DNA from: Streptomyces sp. RKAG293
GTDB taxonomy: Bacteria; Actinomycetota; Actinomycetes; Streptomycetales; Streptomycetaceae
Assembly (NCBI RefSeq): GCF_023701745.1
Contig: NZ_JAJOZB010000001.1
Coordinates: forward strand, 5,431,501 to 5,495,500
Reading direction: 5' to 3'
DNA: 64,000 nt
This document shows, piece after piece, positions 34,379 through 45,371 of the stretch (its first letter is position 1; each line of letters starts with the position of its first letter). Both the position numbers and the translations under genes were made by a program. The notes under the pieces were generated by a model that was not told the DNA's origin, did not search any database, and was given only the letters and a program-made list of their open reading frames with translations.

Positions 34379-35944
34379 ATGACGGACGGTTTCCCCAGCC
34401 TGCCCGAGCGTGCCGCGGACGCCCGCCGCGCCTCCGCGGCGGCCGCCGCGTTCAGTGGCGGGGTGGTCGCGGCCGGTCTCGGGCTCGGGGCCCTCGCCGT
34501 CACCGTTCTCTTCCTGTGGATCAGCGCACCGTTCCCGGACAGCGGCCTCGACGGGGCCCTGCGGATCGCCGCCGACCTGTGGCTGCTGGCCCACGGCGCG
34601 AGCCTGTTGCGGACCGACACGCTGTCCGGGCTGCCCGCGCCGGTCGGCGTCACGCCCCTGCTGCTCACGGTGCTGCCCGGGTGGCTGCTGTACCGGGCCG
34701 CGGCCCATGCGGTTTCTCCTCCCGAGGGGGAGGGGGAGGGGGCGGTCGAGGGTGGTGACGGTTCCGGTGGTTCCCGTGGTTCCCGTGGTTCCGGTGGGCC
34801 GACGGAGCCTCGGGTCGCGGCTGCCGCCGCGGGCTGGCTCGTCGCCGGATATCTGCTGGTCGGCGTCGGCGCCGTGCTCTACACCTCCTACGGGCAGGTG
34901 CGCAGCGATCCGCTCAGCGCGCTGCTCCATCTGCCGGTCGTGGCCGTTCTCGCGGCCGGGGCCGGCGCGTGGTCCGGGTGCGGGCGACCTGCGGTCGCGC
35001 TTCCCCGGGCGGTACGCCGGTGGCTCGACGAACTCTCGCTGCCGCGTTGGCTGACGCTTCCGGCGGGCGGTCTGCCGGCCGCCCTCCGTGCCGCCGCCGC
35101 TTCCACCGCCGTGCTCGTCGGGGGCGGCGCGTTGCTGGGCGGGGCCTCGCTCGTCTGGCATGAACGATTGGTCGGACATTCGTTCGCGCAGCTCAGTGCT
35201 CCGCTCTCGGGGCGGTGTGCGGTGCTGCTGGTCGCTCTCGCGCTGGTGCCGAACATGGCCGTGTGGGGTGCGTCGTACGCGCTGGGGCCGGGGTTCGCGG
35301 TGGGCGCCGGGAGTGTCGTGGCTCCGGCAGGGTTGGGCGCGTCCGGGCCGGGGCCCGGATCCTCCTGGCCTGATGCCGTGCCGAACTTTCCGCTGCTCGG
35401 GGCCCTTCCCGCGCCTGGTGCGACGCCGCTGAGCTGGGCGGTGCTGGGTCTTCCGGTGCTGGCCGGACTCTGTGCGGCCTGGCTCGTGGGCGGCGCCGCC
35501 GCGGCGGGCTCCTGGCGCCCCGCCCGCACCGCGCTGGTCGCCGCCCTCGCCGCCCTCGGCTGCGGCGCGGCCACCGGGCTCCTCGCCGGCTGGTCGGCGG
35601 GCCCGATGGGCTCGGCCGTCCTCGCGGACTTCGGGCCGAGGTGGTGGGCGGCGGGGGGTGCGGCGCTGGGGTGGACGCTGGTGGTGGGGGTGGCGGGTGC
35701 GGTGGGGGTGCGGTGGTGGCATGTGCGGGTGCCGGTTCCGGCGGAGCCGGTGTCTTGGGGGGAGCGGTGGGGGAAGGTGCGGGGGGTTTTTCGGTGGCGG
35801 TGGTCGTGGTCTCGGTCGGTGCCGGTGCTGGTTCCGGTTCCGGTTCCGGTGCCGGTGCCGGTTCCGGTGCCGGAGTCGGTGGCTGAGGTTCCGGAAATGC
35901 CGCCGATGCCGGTGGTGCCGCCGGTGGTTCCGCCGGCGGAGTGA
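34379..35944 (+). CDS. DUF6350 family polytopic membrane protein
   Basis: 521 residues from ATG 34379; an in-frame ATG at 34274 is rejected because it coincides with the predicted promoter. About nine or ten hydrophobic segments run to residue ~450. The cytoplasmic or external tail then contains a Val-Pro repeat (PVPVLVPVPVPVPVPVPV) encoded by a six-base GTTCCG/GTGCCG tandem repeat around 35818-35875. The function of the family is unknown. It lies upstream of purN in many streptomycetes from memory, without known connection. Confidence 0.82.
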   Translation: MTDGFPSLPERAADARRASAAAAAFSGGVVAAGLGLGALAVTVLFLWISAPFPDSGLDGALRIAADLWLLAHGASLLRTDTLSGLPAPVGVTPLLLTVLPGWLLYRAAAHAVSPPEGEGEGAVEGGDGSGGSRGSRGSGGPTEPRVAAAAAGWLVAGYLLVGVGAVLYTSYGQVRSDPLSALLHLPVVAVLAAGAGAWSGCGRPAVALPRAVRRWLDELSLPRWLTLPAGGLPAALRAAAASTAVLVGGGALLGGASLVWHERLVGHSFAQLSAPLSGRCAVLLVALALVPNMAVWGASYALGPGFAVGAGSVVAPAGLGASGPGPGSSWPDAVPNFPLLGALPAPGATPLSWAVLGLPVLAGLCAAWLVGGAAAAGSWRPARTALVAALAALGCGAATGLLAGWSAGPMGSAVLADFGPRWWAAGGAALGWTLVVGVAGAVGVRWWHVRVPVPAEPVSWGERWGKVRGVFRWRWSWSRSVPVLVPVPVPVPVPVPVPESVAEVPEMPPMPVVPPVVPPAE

Positions 35945-35965
35945 GCGGGTCGGTGCCCGGGTCCT

Positions 35966-36047
35966 GCGGGGTGGGGCTTCGAAATCGACTATTTACGGGC
36001 CTGGCGGCCCACAAATAGCTCGGCAGCATTTCGAAACCCCACCCCTC
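35966..36047. repeat. Dispersed ~80-base palindromic element, copy 1
   Basis: Near-perfect 20-base terminal inverted repeats (35966-35985 with 36028-36047, 2 mismatches, core GTGGGG-C/T-TTCGAAAT) flank a second inner palindrome (CTATTTACGGGCC against GGCCCACAAATAG, 2 mismatches). A nearly identical copy in inverted orientation is at 49194-49273. It could fold into one long hairpin. There is no coding capacity. It lies in the 536-base gap between convergent genes. Confidence 0.85.
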
Positions 36048-36119
36048 CGGCCCCGGTCCCCTCACGTCACAGCCCCGGGGTGGGCGCCAAGCCCGCTCCG
36101 GCCGCGGGCCCGCAGGAGT

Positions 36120-36440
36120 CCGGTCCCGTCGGTAGGCGAAAGGGCGGGCGGGGGGCGATGTGCCACCGACCGCTTCCACCGGCAGGCGTATCTCGGGGCG
36201 CAGCGCCCGTACCCCCGCCGGCAGGCGAAAGGGCGGGAGGGTGGGGGAAAGCCCGCCGCAGGCGCAACGGTGGGGCGGGTGTCGATGTGCCCTCACCCCT
36301 GCCGACGGGCGTATCGCGGGGCGCAGCGCCCGTCCCCCCGCCGGTAGGGCAAAGGGCAGGTGGGTGGGGAAGAGCCCGCCGCAGGCGTGGCGGTGGCGGC
36401 GGCGTACCCCGCCCCCGCCGGCAGGCGAGAGGTGGGGGCA
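36120..36440. repeat. Degenerate tandem direct repeats in intergenic gap
   Basis: A unit of about 123 bases occurs nearly twice: CGTATCTCGGGGCGCAGCGC starts at 36187 and its match at 36310. Partial units lie before and after; GGTAGGCGAAAGGGCGGG-like segments recur near 36130, 36221, 36343 and 36420. Each full unit holds a small GGGCGC-A-GCGCCC hairpin. Arg/Gly/Pro-rich frames across it reflect the repeat rather than a gene. The rest of the gap from 35945 to 36480 shows no gene. Confidence 0.7.
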
Positions 36441-36480
36441 TCCGGCGGGAGGTTGGGGGGGGAAGGGCCCGTCCGGAGGG

Positions 36481-37206
36481 CTACCCGTCGTTGCCCAGGA
36501 AAGAGCGGACCGGCTTCGGGAGGAGGTCCTTGCAGGATTCGCTCGACGGGGCGGTGAGGGCGTCGCGCTTGCAGGTGTAGTAGTCGTTGTAGACGAACTG
36601 GAGGGTGAAGCTCGCGGCGACGATCGCCAGGGCGACCGCGCTCGTGATGATGCCGCTCCAGGCCGCCGCCGCGAAGGACCGCTGGGAGGCGGGGTTCGCT
36701 GAGGGGTTGGGGCGGGGGGTGTCGGCGCCGGACGCGGCGAGGGCCGCTGCCGCTTCGGCGCGGGCGGCGGCGCGGGTCTCGGGCTTCATGCGCAGGGCGC
36801 TGATGCCCCAGTAGAGGGCGAGGGCGCCGAGCAGCAGGCCGATCTCGGTCCAGTGCAGGATCGCGAAGATCAGGGCCCAGCCGCCGCAGACCAGCGCGTA
36901 GCGGGAGCGGCGCTGGGCGGGGTCGGTGGGGTCGAAGCGTGAGCCGGTGGGCTGCGGCGGGGTTTCGGGGCCGCTGGGGCGATTGCCGAAGCCGTCCTGG
37001 CGGCCGGGCTGCTGGTTGCTCCACTGGCCGCCCCAGCCGGGCGGCGGCGGAGGCGGCGGGGTGCTGTCGTCGTCCTCGGGCGTGCCTTCGGGGCGCCGCG
37101 GCTGCCAGGGCTGTTCGGGGGCGCCTTCGGGCGGCGGGGCGAACGGGTTGTCCTGCTGATCGCCCTCGGGCGCACGCAGCGCGATAGTGATCTGTCCGCT
37201 GCTCAT
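36481..37206 (-). CDS. Membrane protein with Pro/Gln-rich N-terminus, unknown function
   Basis: 241 residues. Residues 1-95 are disordered and rich in Pro, Gln and Gly. Two close membrane segments (about 102-136) are followed by an Ala-rich cytoplasmic helix, then a third segment (about 180-202) and a short external tail with two cysteines ([14 protein letters not shown]) that could form a disulfide. Either ATG 37206 or 37221 may be the start; AAGGGG touches the latter but is rather far from the former. I do not recognise the family. Confidence 0.72.
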   Translation of the reverse strand: MSSGQITIALRAPEGDQQDNPFAPPPEGAPEQPWQPRRPEGTPEDDDSTPPPPPPPGWGGQWSNQQPGRQDGFGNRPSGPETPPQPTGSRFDPTDPAQRRSRYALVCGGWALIFAILHWTEIGLLLGALALYWGISALRMKPETRAAARAEAAAALAASGADTPRPNPSANPASQRSFAAAAWSGIITSAVALAIVAASFTLQFVYNDYYTCKRDALTAPSSESCKDLLPKPVRSFLGNDG

Positions 37207-37447
37207 GATTGGTAGCGCCATCCCCTTGCCGTCGACTCCTCATGTCGTATGCGTCACGCGCAGGGCGCGCGATTGCTGTTCCTGCGGAAGACGCTACCGT
37301 CCGCGCGCTCCCCCGTCCCGTGGGGGGACCTTCGCGTGCCGGTATCGTTGCTGACGGCCGACGGCCTCGTAGGGTTCCCCGAATCGCGGGATCCGTCGGC
37401 TCATACGATCCTCCAAATCCGCACGGTCTCGAGAGAGAGCCCCGCCA

Positions 37448-38071
37448 GTGGCTGCGCAAACCCCGGCTCGTCTAGTCGTTCTCGTCTCCGGTTCCGGGAC
37501 GAATCTGCAGGCGTTGCTCGATGTCATCGAGAGCGATCCCGCGTACGGCGCGCGGATCGTGGCGGTCGGTGCCGACCGGGACGGGATCGCCGGTCTGGAG
37601 CGGGCGGAGCGGGCCGGGCTGCCGGTTTTCGTGGTGAAGGTGAAGGACTACGCCGACCGGGCGGGGTGGGACCTCGCGCTCGCGGAGGCCACGGCGGAAC
37701 ACCGGCCGGACCTGGTGGTCTCGGCAGGCTTCATGAAGATCGTGGGGAAGGAGTTCCTCGCGCGGTTCGGGGGACGGTTCGTCAATACGCATCCCGCGCT
37801 GCTGCCGAGCTTCCCGGGCGCCCACGGCGTCAGGGACGCGCTCGCGTACGGCGCGAAGGTGACGGGCTGCACCGTGCACTTCGTCGACGACGGCGTCGAT
37901 ACCGGCCCGATCATCGCCCAGGGGGTGGTGGCCATCGAGCCGGATGACACGGAGGAAGCGCTCCATGAGCGCATCAAGGAAGTCGAGCGAGGGCTGCTCG
38001 TCGACGTCGTGGGGCGGCTGGCTCGCGACGGGTATCGCATTGAGGGACGAAAGGTATTGATTCCGGCATGA
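37448..38071 (+). CDS. purN: Phosphoribosylglycinamide formyltransferase
   Basis: 207 residues, GTG start. Transfers formyl from 10-formyl-THF to GAR in purine synthesis. Visible motifs: [12 protein letters not shown] near the N-terminus, the catalytic region [15 protein letters not shown] (His of the Asn-His-Asp triad) and the DDGVDTGPI loop with the catalytic Asp. It overlaps purH by ATGA, so the two steps of the pathway are co-translated. FolD encoded at 40524 supplies the folate cofactor. Confidence 0.96.
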   Translation: MAAQTPARLVVLVSGSGTNLQALLDVIESDPAYGARIVAVGADRDGIAGLERAERAGLPVFVVKVKDYADRAGWDLALAEATAEHRPDLVVSAGFMKIVGKEFLARFGGRFVNTHPALLPSFPGAHGVRDALAYGAKVTGCTVHFVDDGVDTGPIIAQGVVAIEPDDTEEALHERIKEVERGLLVDVVGRLARDGYRIEGRKVLIPA

Positions 38072-39630
38072 GCGCCGAAGGTACGAAGCGGCCGATCCGC
38101 CGCGCGCTGGTGAGTGTGTACGACAAGACCGGGCTGGAGGAGCTGGCGCGCGGACTGCACGAGGCGGGCGTCGAACTGGTGTCGACCGGGTCGACCGCCG
38201 CGCGCATCGCCGCCGCCGGGGTGCCCGTCACGCCGGTCCAGGACGTCACCGGCTTCCCGGAGTGCCTGGACGGCCGGGTCAAGACCCTGCACCCCAAGCT
38301 GCACGCCGGGATCCTCGCGGACCTGCGTCTTGAGGACCACCAGCGGCAGCTGGCCGAGCTCGGCATCGAGCCGTTCGAGCTGGTGGTCGTGAATCTGTAC
38401 CCGTTCAAGGAGACGGTCGCCTCGGGCGCGTCGCCCGACGAGTGCGTGGAGCAGATCGACATCGGCGGGCCTTCGATGGTCCGCGCCGCCGCCAAGAACC
38501 ACCCCTCGGTCGCGGTCGTCACCAGCCCCGGGCACTACGCGGACGTCATCGCGGCCGTCAAGGACGGCGGGTTCGACCTGACGCAGCGCAAGCGGCTCGC
38601 CGCCGAGGCGTTCCAGCACACCGCGTCGTACGACCTGGCGGTGGCGATCTGGTTCGCCGAGGGGTACGCGGCCGACGAGAGCCCGTTCCCGGACTTCACC
38701 GGCGTCGCCCTCACCCGGCAGCACGTGCTGCGCTACGGCGAGAACCCGCACCAGCCCGCCGCGCTCTACAGCGACGGCAGCGGCAAGGGCCTCGCGGGCG
38801 CCGAGCAGCTGCACGGCAAGGAGATGTCGTACAACAACTACACGGACACCGAGGCGGCGCGCCGGGCCGCGTACGACCACACGGAGCCGTGCGTCGCGAT
38901 CATCAAGCACGCCAACCCGTGCGGGATCGCGGTCGGCGCGGATGTCGCGGAGGCGCACCGCAAGGCGCACGCCTGTGACCCGCTGTCGGCGTTCGGCGGG
39001 GTGATCGCGGTCAACCGTCCGGTGAGCGTGGAGCTCGCCGAGCAGGTCGCGGAGATCTTCACCGAGGTCATCGTCGCGCCGGCGTACGAGGACGGCGCCG
39101 TCGAGGTGCTGTCCCGCAAGAAGAACATCCGGGTGCTGCGCTGCGCGGACGCGCCGAGCGGCTCGGGCGAGTACCGGCCGATCGAGGGCGGGGCGCTGGT
39201 CCAGGTCAAGGACCTGCTGCAGGCCGAGGGCGACGACCCGGCGAACTGGACGCTGGCGACCGGCGAGGCGCTGGACGCCGCCGAGCTGGCGGACCTGGCC
39301 TTCGCCTGGCGCGCCTGCCGCGCCGTGAAGTCCAACGCGATCCTGCTCGCCAAGGGCGGCGCCAGCGTCGGCGTCGGCATGGGGCAGGTCAACCGGGTGG
39401 ACTCGGCGAAGCTCGCGGTGGAGCGGGCCGGCGAGGAGCGGGCGCGGGGTTCGTACGCGGCCTCCGACGCCTTCTTCCCGTTCCCCGACGGGCTGGAGAT
39501 CCTGCTCGCGGCGGGCGTCAAGGCCGTGGTCCAGCCGGGCGGTTCGGTCCGTGACGAGCTGGTCGCCGAGGCGGCGAAGAAGGCCGGCGTGACGATGTAC
39601 TTCACCGGGACCCGGCACTTCTTCCACTGA
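38068..39630 (+). CDS. purH: Bifunctional AICAR formyltransferase/IMP cyclohydrolase
   Basis: 520 residues, the usual family length. The N-terminal MGS-like cyclohydrolase domain ([28 protein letters not shown]) is followed by the AICAR transformylase domain with the catalytic Lys-His in IIKHANPCG (about residue 280) and the ending [14 protein letters not shown] then TGTRHFFH. Performs the last two steps to IMP. A strong terminator starts 19 bases after the stop. Confidence 0.97.
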   Translation: MSAEGTKRPIRRALVSVYDKTGLEELARGLHEAGVELVSTGSTAARIAAAGVPVTPVQDVTGFPECLDGRVKTLHPKLHAGILADLRLEDHQRQLAELGIEPFELVVVNLYPFKETVASGASPDECVEQIDIGGPSMVRAAAKNHPSVAVVTSPGHYADVIAAVKDGGFDLTQRKRLAAEAFQHTASYDLAVAIWFAEGYAADESPFPDFTGVALTRQHVLRYGENPHQPAALYSDGSGKGLAGAEQLHGKEMSYNNYTDTEAARRAAYDHTEPCVAIIKHANPCGIAVGADVAEAHRKAHACDPLSAFGGVIAVNRPVSVELAEQVAEIFTEVIVAPAYEDGAVEVLSRKKNIRVLRCADAPSGSGEYRPIEGGALVQVKDLLQAEGDDPANWTLATGEALDAAELADLAFAWRACRAVKSNAILLAKGGASVGVGMGQVNRVDSAKLAVERAGEERARGSYAASDAFFPFPDGLEILLAAGVKAVVQPGGSVRDELVAEAAKKAGVTMYFTGTRHFFH

Positions 39631-39648
39631 CCGGCGGAGACGCGGAGC

Positions 39649-39676
39649 GGCCCGCACCCCCTCGGGGGTGCGGGCC
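39649..39676. terminator. Bidirectional terminator between purH and RDD gene
   Basis: A perfect 12-bp stem (39649-39660 with 39665-39676) with CTCG loop lies between convergent stops at 39630 and 39686. No U-tract is seen on either side. Confidence 0.85.
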
Positions 39677-39685
39677 GTCGCCGTT

Positions 39686-40318
39686 CTACGGGCGCTTCAC
39701 CACGACGGTGTGCATGATCTTGTCGGCGAAGGTCTGGTTCTTCTCGTCCCACAGCGGCCACAGGTAGCCGATGTAGCAGGCCATCCCGTCGAGGGCGTGG
39801 CACAGCCGGCGGACGAACGCCATCCCGAAGCCCAGCACCTGGCCGTCGGCCTCGCGCAGCAGGTGGATGCCGGCGATCTTCTTGCCGGGGGTCTGACCCG
39901 TGGAGCCTTCCCGGTAGCAGAGCCACAGGGTGCCGGCGAGGCTCAGCATGCCGCCGATGGCGATCATCGCGAGGGAGCTGCCCGGCATGGGGGGTACGGG
40001 GCAGGTGTCGGTGTTGGCCGCGTCGCACTTGTCGACCGCGTCGACGAACACCTTGAGGAACTTGATGTAGCCCACGGCGAGCAGGACGGTCGGCACCAGG
40101 CCGACGATCAGGAAGTCCAGCAGCGTGGCGCCGGCCCGTGCGCCCCAGCTCGCCAGCGGCGGCATCCCCGGCGGCAGGCCGCCCTGCGGGTACCCGTACT
40201 GGCCCTGGTTCTGCTGCGGGAACTGCGGCGGCTGCTGCGGGTAGCCGTACCCCTGCGGGGACTGGGGCGGCTGCTGCGGCTGGCCGTAAGGGTTGTTGGG
40301 GCCGGGCGGATAGCTCAC
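39686..40318 (-). CDS. RDD family membrane protein with Gln/Pro/Tyr-rich N-terminus
   Basis: 210 residues. GTG 40318 has GGAGGAA 6-7 bases upstream, which excludes the longer frame. The first ~55 residues are prion-like, rich in PQQPPQ and GYGYPQ. An RDD domain with three hydrophobic segments follows, including the [13 protein letters not shown] start and the [14 protein letters not shown] motif. RDD proteins are small membrane proteins of unclear function, some linked to ion transport. Confidence 0.85.
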   Translation of the reverse strand: MSYPPGPNNPYGQPQQPPQSPQGYGYPQQPPQFPQQNQGQYGYPQGGLPPGMPPLASWGARAGATLLDFLIVGLVPTVLLAVGYIKFLKVFVDAVDKCDAANTDTCPVPPMPGSSLAMIAIGGMLSLAGTLWLCYREGSTGQTPGKKIAGIHLLREADGQVLGFGMAFVRRLCHALDGMACYIGYLWPLWDEKNQTFADKIMHTVVVKRP

Positions 40319-40523
40319 GTGCGGTTTCCTCCGAGCGGGGACGTGGAGCGTGGGGACGAGGGGCACATCGTCGTGGTCGCGGTGGCGGCAGCGCAAGGCG
40401 CGCGGTGGCGGCGGATCGGCCACGGGGTCAAGGGCGCGTCAAGACGCGGCCGGAGGCGGGGATCGGATAACGATCCGAGGCCCGGATTCGTCGGCGGGAC
40501 CCCCCATCCGGAAAGATGGGGTC

Positions 40524-41390
40524 ATGACCGCCCAGATTCTCGATGGCAAGGCCACCGCAGCCGCGATCAAGTCCGATCTCACGTCCCGCGTGGCGTCGCT
40601 CAAGGCCCAGGGCATCGTGCCCGGTCTTGGCACCCTGCTGGTCGGTGAGGACCCGGGCAGCAAATGGTATGTCGCGGGCAAGCACCGCGACTGCGCGCAG
40701 GTCGGCATCGGCTCCATCCAGCGCGAACTGCCCGACACCGCCACCCAGGAGGAGATCGAGGCGGTCGTCCGGGAGCTGAACGCGAACCCGGAGTGCACCG
40801 GCTACATCGTCCAGCTCCCGCTGCCCAAGGGCATCGACACCAACCGGGTCCTGGAGCTGATGGACCCGGAGAAGGACGCCGACGGGCTGCACCCGATGAG
40901 CCTCGGCCGCCTCGTGCTCAACGAGACCGGCCCGCTGCCGTGCACCCCGAACGGCATCGTCCAGCTGCTGCGCCACCACAAGGTGGAGATCAACGGCGCG
41001 CATGTGGTCGTCGTCGGCCGCGGCATCACCGTGGGCCGCTCGATCGGCCTGCTGCTGACCCGCCGCAGCGAGAACGCCACCGTGACGCTGTGCCACACCG
41101 GCACCCGCGACCTGAGCGGGCTGCTGCGCCAGGCGGACATCATCGTGGCGGCGGCGGGAGTCGGGCACCTGGTCAAGCCGGAGGACGTCAAGCCCGGCGC
41201 GGCCGTGCTGGACGTCGGTGTCAGCCGCGACGGCGAAGGCAAGATCGTCGGCGATGTGGACCCGGGCGTGGCCGAGGTCGCCGCCTGGATCTCCCCGAAC
41301 CCCGGCGGTGTCGGCCCCATGACCCGCGCGCTGCTGCTGGCCAATGTCGTCGAGGCTGCCGAGCGCGCGGCTGCGGGCCATGGCGGCTGA
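40524..41390 (+). CDS. folD: Methylenetetrahydrofolate dehydrogenase/cyclohydrolase
   Basis: 288 residues, normal for the family. Interconverts 5,10-methylene-THF and 10-formyl-THF with NADP. Motifs: the YVAGKHRDC segment with the catalytic Lys, the substrate-binding [12 protein letters not shown], the NADP-binding [14 protein letters not shown] and the terminal [15 protein letters not shown]. Start 40524 is chosen from the family N-terminus [12 protein letters not shown]. Its product feeds PurN and PurH encoded just upstream. Confidence 0.97.
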   Translation: MTAQILDGKATAAAIKSDLTSRVASLKAQGIVPGLGTLLVGEDPGSKWYVAGKHRDCAQVGIGSIQRELPDTATQEEIEAVVRELNANPECTGYIVQLPLPKGIDTNRVLELMDPEKDADGLHPMSLGRLVLNETGPLPCTPNGIVQLLRHHKVEINGAHVVVVGRGITVGRSIGLLLTRRSENATVTLCHTGTRDLSGLLRQADIIVAAAGVGHLVKPEDVKPGAAVLDVGVSRDGEGKIVGDVDPGVAEVAAWISPNPGGVGPMTRALLLANVVEAAERAAAGHGG

Positions 41391-41820
41391 GCCGGAGCCC
41401 GGAGAGGTGGCCGCGGGCGAGGCGGCGGCCGCTCCCCGGCCGCACCGGTACGCGCTGTGGACGCGGACCACCGCCCGCCCCGAGGGCGGCGGCCGCGCGG
41501 CCGGCCGGGACGCCTCCGCGCCGGCCCGGCAGTGGCCGATCCTGGTGGTGCTCGGCGGGGTCGCGCTCGGCCTGGTGCTGACCGCGGCCGATCACTTCCG
41601 GGCGGGAACGGTGCTCGTCGGCGCGGCGCTGCTGGTGGGCGGTGCGCTGCGGTTCACGCTGCCGTCGGTCGGCATGCTGGCCGTGCGCAGCCGATTCACC
41701 GACGTCATCACGTATGTGGTGCTCGGTACCGGCATCGTGCTGCTGGCGCTGATGGTGCAGCCGGATCCGATCCTGGACGTCCCGTTCCTCGAGGACATCA
41801 TCCGCTTCTCGGTGCGCTGA
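41380..41820 (+). CDS. DUF3017 domain-containing membrane protein
   Basis: 146 residues, beginning inside the last 11 bases of folD, so it is probably translated from the same message. A disordered Ala/Arg/Pro-rich N-terminus (about 50 residues) precedes three hydrophobic segments ([49 protein letters not shown]). This matches the small DUF3017 family seen next to folD in actinomycetes. Function unknown. Confidence 0.82.
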   Translation: MAAEPEPGEVAAGEAAAAPRPHRYALWTRTTARPEGGGRAAGRDASAPARQWPILVVLGGVALGLVLTAADHFRAGTVLVGAALLVGGALRFTLPSVGMLAVRSRFTDVITYVVLGTGIVLLALMVQPDPILDVPFLEDIIRFSVR

Positions 41821-41854
41821 TCCCGGTGCCGGCCCGGAAATCGCGCGGCGGTGA

Positions 41855-42991
<1,137 letters not shown>

Positions 42992-43015
42992 GCCCAGCGC
43001 CTCACGCACAGCACC

Positions 43016-43062
43016 CGACGGCCCGCCGCCGGTCCCCGAGAGGGACCGGCGGCGGGCCGTCG
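43016..43062 (+). terminator. Very strong terminator after mdh
   Basis: A perfect 21-bp stem (43016-43036 with 43042-43062) with a 5-base CGAGA loop begins 25 bases after the mdh stop. It is the longest perfect hairpin I found in the window and lacks a U-tract. Confidence 0.92.
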
Positions 43063-43181
43063 CGTTGCACGGGAATATGACTCCGGAACCATTCGGGCAG
43101 CGGTCGTGTCCTTTATCCTGAGAACTCCGGATTGCGCTCAACTCGCGTTGTTCAGACATGAGTTCGACGATCGGGGGCCGA

Positions 43182-44789
43182 ATGTCCGTTCCCGTGCACC
43201 GTGACTCCCGTACGGAGGCCACCCGCCTGCTGTGCGCGGGGGTCTATCTCGACATCGACTTCCGCAGCCAGGTCATCGAGCAGCTGGTCCAGCACGAGGA
43301 GCGGCCGGTCGCGCCGTCGCTGGGCGTCGACGCCGTCCCGGTCCTGGCGTACGCGCTGCGCGCCCGCAGCGAGGAGGTGCAGACGTCGCTGCTGCTGCTC
43401 TTCGGGTGGGCGCTGTTCCTCGCCGTCGACTTCGGCGCCGGCGGTCCGGTGCCGGGTCTGCCGATGGCGTGGGCGCTGGCCTACGCGCTGCTGTGCATGG
43501 TGCTGTGGTCGGCGCGGGCCGCCACCGGCCTGGGCACCGCCGTCTACACCCTGGACCGCACCACCCTGCGCAAGGCCCTGATAGGCCGCCGCGGGCGGCT
43601 CACCAAGCTGGTGCCCCTCGGGCCGCGGCTGCTGCTGGCGGTCTACTGGATCGCCGCCCTGACGGTGTTCTTCACCACCGGCGCGGCCGACTGGCCGGCG
43701 GTCTTCTTCCCGCTGCTGCTCGTGGTGCCGATCTGGATGCACCGCGCCCATGTCTCGGGCGTGATGCGCCATGAACTGGCCCGCGGGCGGTTCGCCGTCC
43801 TGCCCCGCGCCCAGCTGCCCACCAGCGACGCCTACCGGCGCATCGGGGCGGCCATCGAGCGCGAGCAGCACGCCGGGCTCACCATCTACGACCCCTTCCG
43901 GCCGTTCATCGGCGCGGGATCCCCGTACGAGCCCTGGTCGTTCGCGCTGGAGCTGAAGCGGCGGCCGTCGGCGGACCCGGAGCTGCCCCCGCTCACCAGC
44001 CGCACGATCATCGAGCTGATCCGGCCCCGGCTGGAAGCACTGCGCCAGTCGGCGGCCGAGACCAGCAGGGACCGGCTCAAGGACCTGGAGATCGAGGAGT
44101 TCGTCTATCTGCCGGTCGGGGTGCCGCGCGGCGAGGTCTCCTACGAGCAGCAGGTCGTCAGCCGCCACCTGGCCGACGCGGTCGACGAGGGCGGCGAGGC
44201 CCGCCGGCACTTCCTGCGGATCCGGGTGGGCGCCTGGGACGAGCAGGTCGTGGTGTCCCTGCTGGTCCGGGTGCACACCCAGGGCGGGATGCTCGTCCTG
44301 GAGGTCGCGCCGCACATCCTGAGCCCGATCCGACCGGAGTACCGGGCGGTCGACGTGATCGCCGGGCGCGGCTCGGAGGACGTGCTCCGCGACGGCGTGC
44401 GCGCCCTGCTGACCGGCCCCACCGCCAGCTTCGCCGCCGCGGTCTCCAGCGTCCGTACGCTCACGGCCGTGTTCAGGACCTGGCTGGCCGACGCGCAGCG
44501 CGCGCTGCCGGACGGGCCCACGACCTCGGTGCGGGAGATGGGCAGTTCGCAGGAGGTCTCGCTCTTCCAGGAGATGGACATCAGCCGCTACGTGAAGACG
44601 ATCCAGGACCGGATCGCGAGCGGGGTGCGGGACGCGCTGAGCGGCCAGGGGTACGAGACGGACCGCTTCGAGCAGCAGATCGTGCAGGTGAGCGACGGCA
44701 GCGTCTACATCGGGTCGATGAGCGGCGGCGCGGTGGCCGCCGGCAGCGGGGCGCAGGCACGCAACACGACGGGGGGAGACGGGAAATGA
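43182..44789 (+). CDS. Unrecognised membrane protein with C-terminal GGAVAAG motif
   Basis: 535 residues. ATG 43182 is preferred (GGGGG 4-5 bases upstream) over ATG 43158, which lacks a ribosome site. Two pairs of membrane helices (about 66-84, 92-110, 148-164 and 171-186) precede a large cytoplasmic domain rich in charged and beta-forming residues. The last ~30 residues hold a motif, GSVYIGSMSGGAVAAGSGAQ (506-525), that occurs twice more in the next protein. No known domain is recognised. It is coupled by ATGA to that next gene. Confidence 0.8.
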   Translation: MSVPVHRDSRTEATRLLCAGVYLDIDFRSQVIEQLVQHEERPVAPSLGVDAVPVLAYALRARSEEVQTSLLLLFGWALFLAVDFGAGGPVPGLPMAWALAYALLCMVLWSARAATGLGTAVYTLDRTTLRKALIGRRGRLTKLVPLGPRLLLAVYWIAALTVFFTTGAADWPAVFFPLLLVVPIWMHRAHVSGVMRHELARGRFAVLPRAQLPTSDAYRRIGAAIEREQHAGLTIYDPFRPFIGAGSPYEPWSFALELKRRPSADPELPPLTSRTIIELIRPRLEALRQSAAETSRDRLKDLEIEEFVYLPVGVPRGEVSYEQQVVSRHLADAVDEGGEARRHFLRIRVGAWDEQVVVSLLVRVHTQGGMLVLEVAPHILSPIRPEYRAVDVIAGRGSEDVLRDGVRALLTGPTASFAAAVSSVRTLTAVFRTWLADAQRALPDGPTTSVREMGSSQEVSLFQEMDISRYVKTIQDRIASGVRDALSGQGYETDRFEQQIVQVSDGSVYIGSMSGGAVAAGSGAQARNTTGGDGK

Positions 44790-45358
44790 CGACGGACCGG
44801 GGCGGGCACGAGCCCGCCGAGGACGACGAGGCACCGGAGCCGGCGGCGGGTGACGCGCGGGACGCCGGTGGCGGGGTCTCCGTCGGGCGGCTGTCGGGCG
44901 GGGCGGTGGCCAGCGGCTACCGGTCCTCGGCCGAGGACCGCTCCGAGCGGATCGGATCACCCCCGCCGGACGACGGTCCCGCGGCCGCCCCGGCGGTGCC
45001 GCCGCCCGGCCCCGGCGGGATCAGCGTCGGGACGATGACCGGCGGCGCGGTCGCGGCCGGCCGGGAGGCTAGCGCCGTCGACGCGTCACGGCAGCTGATC
45101 TCCGCGTCCCCCGAACTGATGACGGCCGTCAGACTCCTGCGCGCACAACTGCCGTTGCTGGCCCGGACGGAGGACGATGGTCTCGACGAGGTCGAGGGGG
45201 AGCTCGCGGACGTCGCGGGCGCGATCGACCGGACCGGGCGGGCCGAGCGCGGCCGGCTGGAGCGGCTGCGGTCGCTGTTGATCAGCGGCAGCACCGCGGC
45301 CGGCGGACTGGCGTCGGCCTTCGCCGTCGTCCAGGCCATCGCCCAGCTGCTCGGATGA
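44786..45358 (+). CDS. Unrecognised adaptor-like protein with two GGAVAAG motifs
   Basis: 190 residues, overlapping the upstream gene as ATGA. The N-terminal half is disordered and acidic but contains two copies of the shared motif: GGVSVGRLSGGAVASGYRSS (29-48) and GGISVGTMTGGAVAAGREAS (77-96). The C-terminal half (about 103-190) is a charged helical region ending in a hydrophobic stretch (GSTAAGGLASAFAVVQAIAQ). Sharing the motif with its neighbour suggests direct homotypic contact. No known family is recognised. Confidence 0.78.
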   Translation: MTTDRGGHEPAEDDEAPEPAAGDARDAGGGVSVGRLSGGAVASGYRSSAEDRSERIGSPPPDDGPAAAPAVPPPGPGGISVGTMTGGAVAAGREASAVDASRQLISASPELMTAVRLLRAQLPLLARTEDDGLDEVEGELADVAGAIDRTGRAERGRLERLRSLLISGSTAAGGLASAFAVVQAIAQLLG

Positions 45359-45371
45359 GGAGGGGGCCGAC

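Noticed and set aside
36067-36441. Possible small genes in the 36.1-36.4 kb gap
   Set aside because: The frames on both strands simply translate the tandem DNA repeats, without ribosome sites or stable composition.
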